Assembly (NCBI GenBank): GCA_900317085.1
Contig: ONFJ01000008.1
Span: forward strand, 1-36,833
Direction: 5' to 3'
Origin: an uncultured Eubacteriales bacterium
GTDB taxonomy: Bacteria; Bacillota; Clostridia; Oscillospirales; Acutalibacteraceae
DNA length: 36,833 nt
Made by a program: the position numbers and the translations under genes. Below, in pieces: positions 22,849 through 29,591 of this stretch (positions within the stretch are counted from its first letter, which is position 1; each line of letters starts with the position of its first letter). The notes under the pieces are model-generated. The model was not told the origin of the DNA, searched no databases, and saw only the letters and a list, made by a program, of their open reading frames with translations.

Positions 22849-24075
22849 ATGAAACAGATCCCGGGCGGCGTCTGCGCCGCAAAGGGCTTTTCCGCAGCGG
22901 GCCTGCGGGCCGGCATCAAGCCGACCTCGCCCGCCGACAAGAACGACCTCGGACTCATCGTCTCGAGCGTTCCCTGCGTCGCGGCAGGCGTCTTCACGAC
23001 GAACCGCGTCAAGGCGGCTCCGGTCTGGCTCGACAAGGAGCAGCTGGCAAACGGGACGGCTCAGGTCGTCATCGCCAACAGCTCCATCGCCAACGCCTGC
23101 GCGCCGGAAGGGGAAGAGACCTGCCGCAGAGAAATGGCGCTGGTCTCCGAGGCGCTGGACGTGGACGCGTCCGACGTGCTGGTCTCCAGCACCGGCGTCA
23201 TCGGCGTCCGTCTGAACGTCGAGGCCATCGAAGCGGCGCTGCCGGAACTCGTCTCGAAACTGGAGGCGTCTGAAGCCGGCTCCGACGCGGTCGCCCGCGC
23301 CATCATGACGACGGACACCGTCAAGAAGGAAATCTCGTACGAGTTCCAGGTCGGCGGGAAGACCGCCCACATCGGCGGCATCTCCAAGGGCAGCGGCATG
23401 ATCCACCCGCAGATGGGCACCATGCTCTGTTACCTGACCACCGATGCCTGCGTCTCCGCGGAGATGCTCGACAAAGCCCTTCGGGAGGTCGTCGGCAAGA
23501 CCTTCAACCGCATCTCGGTCGATGGCGACATGTCGACGAACGACACCTGTATCGTCCTCGCGAACGGTCTCGCGGAGAACCCGTGCATCGCCACAGAGGG
23601 CAAGGACTTCGAGGCCTTCAAAATGGCCATGTTCGCGGTCTGCCTGTACCTCTGCCGGCTGATGGCTAAAGACGGGGAAGGGGCCACACACCTCATGACC
23701 TGCAAAGTCTCCGGGGCCGCCACCGAACAGTCCGCGGAAGTCATCGGCAAGAGCGTCATCAACTCGTCCCTGACGAAGGCCGCCATCTTCGGCGCCGACG
23801 CCAACTGGGGCCGTGTGCTCTGCGCGATGGGCTACTCCGGCGAGGACTTCGACCCGGACAAGGTCTCCATTTCCTTCGTCTCCGACGCAGGGGAGGTCCT
23901 GGTCTGTGAGAACGGCCGGGGCGTCGACTTCTCGGAAGAGACCGCGAAGGAAGTGCTGTCCCAGGAAGAGGTCATCATCGACATCCGCATGCAGGAAGGC
24001 ACAGAACAGGCCATCTGCTGGGGCTGCGACCTCACCTATGACTATGTCAAAATCAACGGCGACTATCGGACCTGA
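22849..24075 (+). CDS. argJ: Bifunctional ornithine acetyltransferase / N-acetylglutamate synthase
   Basis: A 408-residue Ntn-hydrolase-type enzyme that moves the acetyl group from N-acetylornithine to glutamate. The autocleavage site is MG-TMLCYL with nucleophile Thr191 (usually preceded by Ala, here Gly). The oxyanion-hole segment SSTGVIGV (113-120) and KGSGMIHP (180-187) are present, and the C-terminal NADANWGR-like motif is GADANWGRVLCA. The widely conserved NSGNANAC reads NSSIANAC. Whether it is bifunctional or only recycles acetyl groups cannot be told. The start is preceded by AAGGAGA, 13 bp after lysA. Confidence 0.94.
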   Translation: MKQIPGGVCAAKGFSAAGLRAGIKPTSPADKNDLGLIVSSVPCVAAGVFTTNRVKAAPVWLDKEQLANGTAQVVIANSSIANACAPEGEETCRREMALVSEALDVDASDVLVSSTGVIGVRLNVEAIEAALPELVSKLEASEAGSDAVARAIMTTDTVKKEISYEFQVGGKTAHIGGISKGSGMIHPQMGTMLCYLTTDACVSAEMLDKALREVVGKTFNRISVDGDMSTNDTCIVLANGLAENPCIATEGKDFEAFKMAMFAVCLYLCRLMAKDGEGATHLMTCKVSGAATEQSAEVIGKSVINSSLTKAAIFGADANWGRVLCAMGYSGEDFDPDKVSISFVSDAGEVLVCENGRGVDFSEETAKEVLSQEEVIIDIRMQEGTEQAICWGCDLTYDYVKINGDYRT

Positions 24076-24101
24076 CGGGCGCCTTTCAGGAGAGGATCTA
24101 T

Positions 24102-25013
24102 ATGGATAACTTCGACAACATCAACCACGTGAACATCACGCCGGAACAGCGGGCCCAGACCCTCATCGAGGCGCTCCCGTACATCCAGCGTTACTATGGC
24201 AAGACCATCGTCATCAAGTACGGCGGCAACGCGATGATCTCGGAAGAACTGCGCAAAGCGGTCATCGACGACATCGTCATGCTGTCTCTCATCGGCGTCC
24301 GCGTCATCGTCGTCCACGGCGGCGGCCCGGAGATCTCTGCCATGCTCAAAAAGACCGGCAAGGAGAGCAAGTTCGTCAACGGTCTTCGTTACACCGACGA
24401 AGAGACCATGGACATCGTCCAGTCGGTCCTCTGCGGCAAGGTCAACAAGGACCTCGTCAAGCTCATCAACGACGCCGGCGGTAAAGCGGTCGGCCTCTCC
24501 GGTATGGACGACAACATGATCCAGGCGGTCAAACTCGACAAGGGCGACGGCTACGACTACGGCCTCGTCGGCGAGATCGAGAACATCGACCCCGAAGTCA
24601 TCTTCCACACCATCGGCAGCGGCATGATCCCCGTCATCTCGACGGTCGCCATGGGTACCGACGGCAACAAGTGCTACAACATCAACGCGGACACGGCCGC
24701 GGCGCGCATCGCCATCGCCTGCCACGCATCCAAACTCATCCTGCTCACGGACATCACCGGTGTCCTGAGAGACAAGGACGACGAGTCCACCCTCATCGGC
24801 CGCATCACCCTCGACGACATCCCCGAACTCAAGGAGTCCGGCGTCCTGCAGGGCGGTATGATCCCGAAGGTCGAGTGCTGTGAATTCGCCGTCAAGAACG
24901 GGGTCGCCCGCACCCATATCCTCGACGGACGCATCCCGCATTCCATCCTGATCGAAGTCCTGTCCCACAAAGGTATCGGGACCATGGTCTGGAGAGGGGA
25001 GGACAACACATGA
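24102..25013 (+). CDS. argB: Acetylglutamate kinase
   Basis: A 303-residue amino-acid kinase. The ATP-binding lysine loop is IKYGGNAM (38-45), the substrate loop VHGGGPEIS (71-79), and the C-terminal segment has NINADTAAARIA and the GGMIPKVE motif. The length and N-terminal extension (about 20 residues before the first strand) resemble arginine-inhibited hexameric kinases, suggesting feedback control by arginine; this is inference. Its end overlaps argD by four bases (ATGA). Confidence 0.95.
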   Translation: MDNFDNINHVNITPEQRAQTLIEALPYIQRYYGKTIVIKYGGNAMISEELRKAVIDDIVMLSLIGVRVIVVHGGGPEISAMLKKTGKESKFVNGLRYTDEETMDIVQSVLCGKVNKDLVKLINDAGGKAVGLSGMDDNMIQAVKLDKGDGYDYGLVGEIENIDPEVIFHTIGSGMIPVISTVAMGTDGNKCYNINADTAAARIAIACHASKLILLTDITGVLRDKDDESTLIGRITLDDIPELKESGVLQGGMIPKVECCEFAVKNGVARTHILDGRIPHSILIEVLSHKGIGTMVWRGEDNT

Positions 25014-26191
25014 CCACGAAAGAACTCATGGCTCTCGACCAGCAGTACGTGCTGGGCACCTACGGCCGGAACCCCATCGCCATCTCCCACGGCAAGGGCG
25101 CGACGGTCTACGATGAAGAGGGCAACGAATACATCGACTTCACGAGCGGTATCGGCGTCAGCTCGGTCGGCTACGGCAACGAGAAATGGGCAAAGGCGAT
25201 CTACGACCAGGCCCTCAAAATCGGCCATATGTCGAACCTCTACTACACTGAGCCCTGCGCGAAACTGGCAGAGCAGCTCTGCACCCGCACCGGTATGAGT
25301 GCCGTGTTCTTCGGGAACTCCGGCGCGGAGGCCAACGAAGGCATCATCAAACTGGCCCGGAAATACAGCTTCGACAAGTACGGGGAAGGGCGATCCACCA
25401 TCATCACCATGAAGGATTCCTTCCACGGCCGGACCATCACCACCCTGAACGCCACCGGCCAGGACATGTTCCACCAGTATTTCTTCCCGTTCACGGAAGG
25501 CTTCATGTACGTCAAGGCCAACGACTTCTCCGAACTCGCCATGACCGCGGACGACACCGTCTGCGCCGTCATGATGGAACTCGTCCAGGGCGAGGGCGGT
25601 GTCAACGTCCTCGACAAGGAGTACGTGAAGACCGTTGCCGAGTACTGCAAGAAGAACGACTGGCTCCTGCTCATCGACGAAGTCCAGACCGGCGTCGGCC
25701 GGACCGGCACGCTGTTCGCGTTCCAGGACTATGACATCGAGCCCGACGGCGTCTCCTTTGCCAAGGGCATCGCCGGCGGTCTGCCCATGGGCGGTTTCCT
25801 GGTCTCCGAGAAGGCACGCGGAGCCCTCGGCCCCGGCACCCATGGTTCTACCTTCGGTGGCAACCCCATCGCCGCCAGCGCGGCTCTGGAAGTCCTCTCG
25901 GAGCTCGATGACCAGCTTCTGCTGGAAGTCCGGGAGAAGGGGAACTACATCGCCGCTGCCATCCACAACATGCGCTCCGGCAACATCAAGGCCATCAAGG
26001 GCAAAGGTCTCATGATCGGCCTAGAACTCATCGGCGCGGATGCGGGACAGATTTCCCAGGCGCTCGCTGCCCGCGGTCTCCTGACTCTGACGGCCCACGG
26101 CAACGTCCTGCGGTTCCTGCCGCCCCTCGTCATCACCATCGAGGAGATCGACAAAGGCCTCGCCATCCTGCAGTCCCTGCTCGGAGACTGA
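25010..26191 (+). CDS. argD: Acetylornithine aminotransferase
   Basis: A 393-residue class III PLP aminotransferase converting N-acetylglutamate semialdehyde to N-acetylornithine. Motifs are FGNSGAEANEGIIKLAR, KDSFHGRT, LLLIDEVQTGVGRTG with the PLP-contacting Asp, SFAKGIAGGLPMGGF with PLP-lysine Lys252, and HGSTFGGNP. Related enzymes also use succinyl-diaminopimelate, so with lysA in the same operon it may serve both arginine and lysine synthesis. Last gene of the operon; argF, argG and argH are not in the window. Confidence 0.94.
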   Translation: MTTKELMALDQQYVLGTYGRNPIAISHGKGATVYDEEGNEYIDFTSGIGVSSVGYGNEKWAKAIYDQALKIGHMSNLYYTEPCAKLAEQLCTRTGMSAVFFGNSGAEANEGIIKLARKYSFDKYGEGRSTIITMKDSFHGRTITTLNATGQDMFHQYFFPFTEGFMYVKANDFSELAMTADDTVCAVMMELVQGEGGVNVLDKEYVKTVAEYCKKNDWLLLIDEVQTGVGRTGTLFAFQDYDIEPDGVSFAKGIAGGLPMGGFLVSEKARGALGPGTHGSTFGGNPIAASAALEVLSELDDQLLLEVREKGNYIAAAIHNMRSGNIKAIKGKGLMIGLELIGADAGQISQALAARGLLTLTAHGNVLRFLPPLVITIEEIDKGLAILQSLLGD

Positions 26192-26204
26192 GATTATTTG
26201 GCAG

Positions 26205-26217
26205 TTGTCATTGACAA
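26205..26217. promoter_or_regulatory. Inverted repeat at the rubrerythrin promoter, candidate operator
   Basis: TTGTCA-T-TGACAA is a perfect 6-1-6 inverted repeat. Its right arm overlaps the -35 hexamer TTGACA (26211-26216). It could bind a redox or metal regulator, but it does not match a PerR or Fur box that I know. Confidence 0.4.
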
Positions 26218-26240
26218 ACTGAGGTCTCAACCTTTAGGAT
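26211..26240 (+). promoter_or_regulatory. Probable rubrerythrin promoter
   Basis: TTGACA (26211-26216), an 18-bp spacer and TAGGAT (26235-26240). The -35 box is perfect; the -10 matches at four positions. Transcription would begin near 26247, directly at a hairpin. Confidence 0.55.
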
Positions 26241-26248
26241 TAAGGTAA

Positions 26249-26303
26249 CGGGACGGACCTGTTTGGGAATATGGTATCTTGATCATCTGGGGGTCTCGTC
26301 CTG
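26249..26303 (+). promoter_or_regulatory. Leader hairpin upstream of rubrerythrin
   Basis: GGACG (26251-26255) pairs with CGTCC (26297-26301), and GACC (26256-26259) with GGTC (26292-26295), with one bulged base and two more outer pairs. It begins about where the transcript should start and has no T tract, so it may protect the 5' end of the mRNA. Confidence 0.4.
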
Positions 26304-26328
26304 AAATCGCTTTTTGGAGGTAAACATC

Positions 26329-26877
26329 ATGAAAAAATTTGTTTGCAGCATCTGCGGATATGTCTATGAAGGCGAGTCCCTTCCGGCCGATTTCGTATGC
26401 CCCATTTGTAAAGCTCCCGCTTCGAAGTTCAACGAGATGGGCGGCGACATGAACTGGGCTGCCGAGCATGTGGTCGGCATCGCTTCCGATGTCCCGGAAG
26501 AGATCAAAGCAGGCCTTCGTGAGAACTTCAACGGTGAATGCTCCGAAGTCGGCATGTATCTTGCCATGTCCCGTGTCGCTTTCCGCGAAGGTTATCCGGA
26601 GATCGGCCTCTATTGGGAAAAGGCAGCATTCGAAGAGGCAGACCACGCCTCCCGTTTCGCCGAGATGCTCGGTGAGGTCCTGACCGACTCCACCAAGAAG
26701 AATCTCGAAATGAGAGTCGACGCAGAATTCGGCGCCACCGAAGGCAAGACCGAACTCGCCAAGAAAGCAAAGGAACTCGGCCTCGACGCCATCCACGACT
26801 CGGTCCACGAGATGGCTCGCGACGAAGCCCGCCACGGCAAAGCGTTCAAGGGTCTCCTCGAGAGATACTTCGGCTAA
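26329..26877 (+). CDS. Reverse rubrerythrin (N-terminal rubredoxin plus ferritin-like di-iron domain)
   Basis: A 182-residue protein with domains in reverse order to classical rubrerythrin. The rubredoxin iron centre is Cys6-x2-Cys9 and Cys24-x2-Cys27 at the N-terminus, and the four-helix di-iron domain follows from about residue 45. Di-iron ligands are visible in [20 protein letters not shown] and ARDEARHGK (ExxH type). In Clostridium such proteins act as NADH-linked peroxide and oxygen reductases that protect strict anaerobes. The ATG at 26329 follows TGGAGGT by eight bases. The gene has its own promoter region and terminator and is likely monocistronic. Confidence 0.93.
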   Translation: MKKFVCSICGYVYEGESLPADFVCPICKAPASKFNEMGGDMNWAAEHVVGIASDVPEEIKAGLRENFNGECSEVGMYLAMSRVAFREGYPEIGLYWEKAAFEEADHASRFAEMLGEVLTDSTKKNLEMRVDAEFGATEGKTELAKKAKELGLDAIHDSVHEMARDEARHGKAFKGLLERYFG

Positions 26878-26902
26878 GCGTCACGCTTTCCACGGAAATG
26901 AT

Positions 26903-26929
26903 GTTTCCATCGGCAATGGCCGGTGAAAC
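26903..26929 (+). terminator. Hairpin after rubrerythrin
   Basis: GTTTC (26903-26907) pairs with GAAAC (26925-26929), and ATCGGC (26909-26914) with GCCGGT (26919-26924), with one bulged C. It has no T tract, so it is probably accessory to the terminator at 26943. Confidence 0.45.
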
Positions 26930-26942
26930 CATATTCCTGAAA

Positions 26943-26979
26943 AAAGACTGCACCGGCATTTGCCGATGCAGTCTTTTTC
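26943..26979. terminator. Bidirectional terminator between rubrerythrin and acyl-CoA ligase
   Basis: AAAAGACTGCA (26943-26953) pairs with TGCAGTCTTTT (26968-26978), and CGGCA (26955-26959) with TGCCG (26962-26966). A-rich and T-rich flanks fit termination from both convergent genes. Confidence 0.9.
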
Positions 26980-27000
26980 TTTCAAGGTATTTGAGGATGG

Positions 27001-28755
27001 TCAGCTGACCATTTGTGCCCGTTTTGCTTCTTCTTCCGCGTTGTACTTCTCGGAGAGTTTCTTGTAGGCGATCTTGCCCATGCCTTCTCTCGGCATCTCG
27101 TCGATGACGATGGTATCGACCGGGCGGGCGAGGTCGTCGAGTTCCGCGACGTACATCGCCTTCAGTTCTTCAATCACGGTCTCAGGGCTCTTGTTTTCTT
27201 TCAGTTCAACATACGCGACCGGCCATTCGCCCTGGACGTGGTCAAAGTCCTTGACACCGACCACGGCGCAGCTCTTGACGGCTTCGTGACGGCCGATGAG
27301 GCCTTCGATCTGGGCGGGGAAGATCTTGTGACCGTTGAACGGCGTGATCATTCTCTTGATACGGCCCTTGATGTACAGGTAACCGTCTTCATCCATGTAA
27401 CCGATGTCACCGGAGTGGATCCAGACCTTGCCGTCCGGATGCTGGATCATGACATTGTCCGTCTCTTTCGGGTCGTTGAGGTAGCCAAGCATGTTGGAGG
27501 GACCGGTCATGCAGATCTCGCCTTCCACGTTGTAGCCGACTTCTTCGGTGGTCTCCGGCTTGAAGATGGAGATGGTGTTCATGAGCAGGGGATAGCCGAC
27601 GCTGAGGGAACGGAAGTTGCCGTTGCAGTAGCAGGAGCCGGCGGAGCTGACTTCACTCATGCCGTAGCCCTGGGACAGCGGGAAGCGGCTGCCGTGGTCC
27701 TTCAGGAAGCCGTTGAGCTTGGCTTCGGTACCGGCATTCATGGTGTCGCCGCCGGAACCGGCCGTCTCGAAGAAGCTGAGGTCGAAGCCGTTCGCCATCT
27801 CCTTGCTGTTCATGAGCTTTTCGTAATGGGCCGGGACCATCAGAGTATGGGCCGGACGGTATTTCTTGACGTAGTGGCCAACTTTCTCCTGGTCGAACTT
27901 CGGGATGATGACATCCTCGAGGCCGAGGCAGAAGGGCATATGGAGGCTGGAGACGATGCCGTAGGAGGAGAACATCGGGATGATGTTCAGGAAGCGCTGG
28001 TCTCTCGTGTAGGAGACGCCGCAGTTCTCAAAGGAAGTGGCGATGGCATTGAAGCCGTCATGGCTCAGCATAACGCCCTTCGGCATACCGGTCGTGCCGC
28101 CGGTCAGGGTGATGGCTGCACAGTCGTTCTCACCGTAGGCCGCGGTGTAGGAAGCTTCCGGATCGGTGGTGCCGTTCTTCGCGAAGGTGTTCCAGGTGAT
28201 GACGTTGCCTTCTTCTTTGATCTTCGGTGCCGGCATCTTGAACTGCTTGACGAATTTGATGGCTTTTGGAAGAGAGGTGTCCGCGGAGATGATGATGATC
28301 TGCTCGAGTCCCATCTTCTGAAGATCGTCTTTCAATTTATCATAGAAGAGGTCGACCAGAAGGAGGATCTTCGCGCCGGAGCGGTCGATGAACTCCTTCA
28401 TCTGTTCTGCGGTCAGACGCGGATCGAGCGTTATGATCGTAGCGCCGAGCTTGTTGAGGCCATACAGGGAATAAACGGGCTCCGGGAACGTGACGGTCGC
28501 GCATGCGACGATGTCGCCCTTCTTGACACCGAGGGATTCGAACGCTGCCGCGGCATTGTTGGACTGGTCGATCAGCTCACGATAAGTGATCTTCCGATCG
28601 AAGTAATTCATCGCGACGTTGTTCTCAAAGCCTTTATTGCGGCGAACGATCGCTTCATAGATCGTTTCTTTCGGAACTTCAGCTTTCTGTGCTTTTTCGC
28701 TGAAGAACTGCATCCAGGGTTTTTCCACGGAGGGAAGACGTTTTACATTTTCCAT
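27001..28755 (-). CDS. AMP-binding acyl-CoA synthetase / ligase
   Basis: A 584-residue member of the adenylate-forming (ANL) superfamily. I start it at the ATG at 28755 behind AAAGGAAC on the minus strand. The P-loop-like motif is LTGGTTGMPKG (217-227). The adenine-binding segment is QGYGMSE, the aspartate that holds the ribose is in HSGDIGYMDEDG, the hinge follows at KGRIKRMI, and the catalytic lysine lies in EGMGKIAYKKL near the C-terminus. These support activation of a carboxylic acid to an acyl-adenylate and then a CoA thioester. Chain length of the substrate is unknown. It has its own promoter with a palindrome at the transcription start. Confidence 0.9.
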   Translation of the reverse strand: MENVKRLPSVEKPWMQFFSEKAQKAEVPKETIYEAIVRRNKGFENNVAMNYFDRKITYRELIDQSNNAAAAFESLGVKKGDIVACATVTFPEPVYSLYGLNKLGATIITLDPRLTAEQMKEFIDRSGAKILLLVDLFYDKLKDDLQKMGLEQIIIISADTSLPKAIKFVKQFKMPAPKIKEEGNVITWNTFAKNGTTDPEASYTAAYGENDCAAITLTGGTTGMPKGVMLSHDGFNAIATSFENCGVSYTRDQRFLNIIPMFSSYGIVSSLHMPFCLGLEDVIIPKFDQEKVGHYVKKYRPAHTLMVPAHYEKLMNSKEMANGFDLSFFETAGSGGDTMNAGTEAKLNGFLKDHGSRFPLSQGYGMSEVSSAGSCYCNGNFRSLSVGYPLLMNTISIFKPETTEEVGYNVEGEICMTGPSNMLGYLNDPKETDNVMIQHPDGKVWIHSGDIGYMDEDGYLYIKGRIKRMITPFNGHKIFPAQIEGLIGRHEAVKSCAVVGVKDFDHVQGEWPVAYVELKENKSPETVIEELKAMYVAELDDLARPVDTIVIDEMPREGMGKIAYKKLSEKYNAEEEAKRAQMVS

Positions 28756-28940
28756 AGTGTTCCTTTTCGTTCCTGCTTTCTCTGAGATTTCTGAAAGTGA
28801 GTTGTACGGTTGTCTGAATACAAATCGGACAAACAATCCTTCCTGTGTATGTTATGGCTCAAATATAGAGAAAGAATCTTAAACCAATCTGAACTATATG
28901 CGGCCAAAATGTACGAGAACGACAAGGCGAATCACTTTAC

Positions 28941-28956
28941 AAAACTGGACAGTTTT
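28941..28956. promoter_or_regulatory. Palindrome at the acyl-CoA ligase transcription start, candidate operator
   Basis: AAAACTG-GA-CAGTTTT is a perfect 16-bp inverted repeat overlapping the edge of the minus-strand -10 box and the expected start point near 28947. The position suits repressor binding. The regulator is unknown. Confidence 0.5.
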
Positions 28957-28982
28957 ATATCAAATATCTTTACGCATGTCAG
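28954..28982 (-). promoter_or_regulatory. Promoter of the acyl-CoA ligase gene
   Basis: On the minus strand: CTGACA (28982-28977), a 17-bp spacer and TATAAA (28959-28954) with the extended TGA before it. It implies a leader of about 190 bases before the ATG at 28755. Confidence 0.75.
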
Positions 28983-29097
28983 AAGTTTGTCAGAATCGTG
29001 CTTTCTTTGCGCAATTCCACGTGGTTTGACCATGTATAAAAAATGCACAATTGTGAAGCTGTTTTGTAAAATGCAATATGAATACTTTTATAAATAA

Positions 29098-29149
29098 ATA
29101 TTCTGTTTAAATATTCAGTTTTAATATTCGGTTAAAATATTCAGTCAAG
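29098..29149. repeat. Four tandem 13-bp repeats (ATATTCnGTTnnn)
   Basis: ATATTC begins at 29098, 29111, 29124 and 29137, an exact 13-bp period, each followed by n-G-T and mostly A/T. The copies differ in the last bases, so this is a conserved motif at fixed spacing rather than recent slippage. On the other strand it reads as repeated GAATAT half-sites. It lies 115-170 bp upstream of the acyl-CoA ligase promoter. Confidence 0.75.
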
Positions 29150-29159
29150 TATCCCTGAA

Positions 29160-29199
29160 ACAGAAAAAACCACCGGTAACGAGTGTTACCGGTGGTGGA
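29160..29199 (-). terminator. Terminator of the zinc-ribbon gene
   Basis: CCACCGGTAAC (29170-29180) pairs perfectly with GTTACCGGTGG (29185-29195) around a GAGT loop. Read on the minus strand it is followed by TTTTTT, so it ends transcription coming from the zinc-ribbon gene. Confidence 0.9.
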
Positions 29200-29227
29200 T
29201 TTTGTACGTTATCCAGTTGTAGCCAAA

Positions 29228-29524
29228 TCAGTCTTTGATTGGAAGGACCTGCTGGAACTTGAGGCTCTCAGCCGGAATGTCGAGGTACTGGTTCATGGTG
29301 TCCCGTGCTTCGACTTTGGAGACTTTGCGGTCCACACCAAAGAGGGCAGAGCATTCCGGGCAGATGGCGAACAGGTCGTGTCTGTAGTTCAGAACACTGA
29401 TGCCAAAGGCGCCGATGCCGTTCGAGGAACGGAGCATCTGCATGTTCACGGTCTTGCCGCAGTTCGGGCACGCGACGGGTTTCGAACCACCAAAGAATCC
29501 GATGGCGTCTGATGTCTTTTTCAT
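29228..29524 (-). CDS. Small zinc-ribbon protein of unknown function
   Basis: A 98-residue protein starting at the ATG at 29524 behind AAGGAGA on the minus strand. Two CPxC knuckles, CPNC (about residues 18-21) and CPEC (about 55-58), spaced by 33 residues, form a likely single zinc ribbon. Between them lies YRHDLFAICPEC, a pattern seen in small Firmicutes zinc-ribbon proteins. There is no catalytic motif or membrane segment. It may bind nucleic acid or another protein. It has its own strong promoter just after the fbp stop and its own terminator. Confidence 0.78.
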   Translation of the reverse strand: MKKTSDAIGFFGGSKPVACPNCGKTVNMQMLRSSNGIGAFGISVLNYRHDLFAICPECSALFGVDRKVSKVEARDTMNQYLDIPAESLKFQQVLPIKD

Positions 29525-29556
29525 TGTCAAGTCTCCTTCAAACCCAGATTAGATTT

Positions 29557-29585
29557 ATTTTACTGTACTTTTCAGGGGTTGTCAA
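29557..29585 (-). promoter_or_regulatory. Strong promoter of the zinc-ribbon gene
   Basis: On the minus strand: consensus TTGACA (29585-29580), exactly 17 bp, then TAAAAT (29562-29557). It begins six bases after the fbp stop codon. Confidence 0.85.
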
Positions 29586-29591
29586 TTTCTG

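Larger units (their letters stand above)
28756..29227. other. AT-rich intergenic region between acyl-CoA ligase and zinc-ribbon genes
   Basis: This 472-bp gap contains, from right to left, the zinc-ribbon terminator (29170-29195), four 13-bp tandem repeats (29098-29149), a minus-strand promoter (28954-28982) with a palindrome on its -10 side, and a leader of about 190 bases to the ligase start. A 95-codon plus-strand frame at 28810-29097 begins with TTG, has no ribosome-binding site and looks non-coding. Confidence 0.7.

Noticed and set aside
28810..29097. A 95-codon plus-strand frame in the AT-rich gap
   Set aside because: It begins with TTG without a ribosome-binding site, resembles no family, and covers the minus-strand promoter and palindrome.
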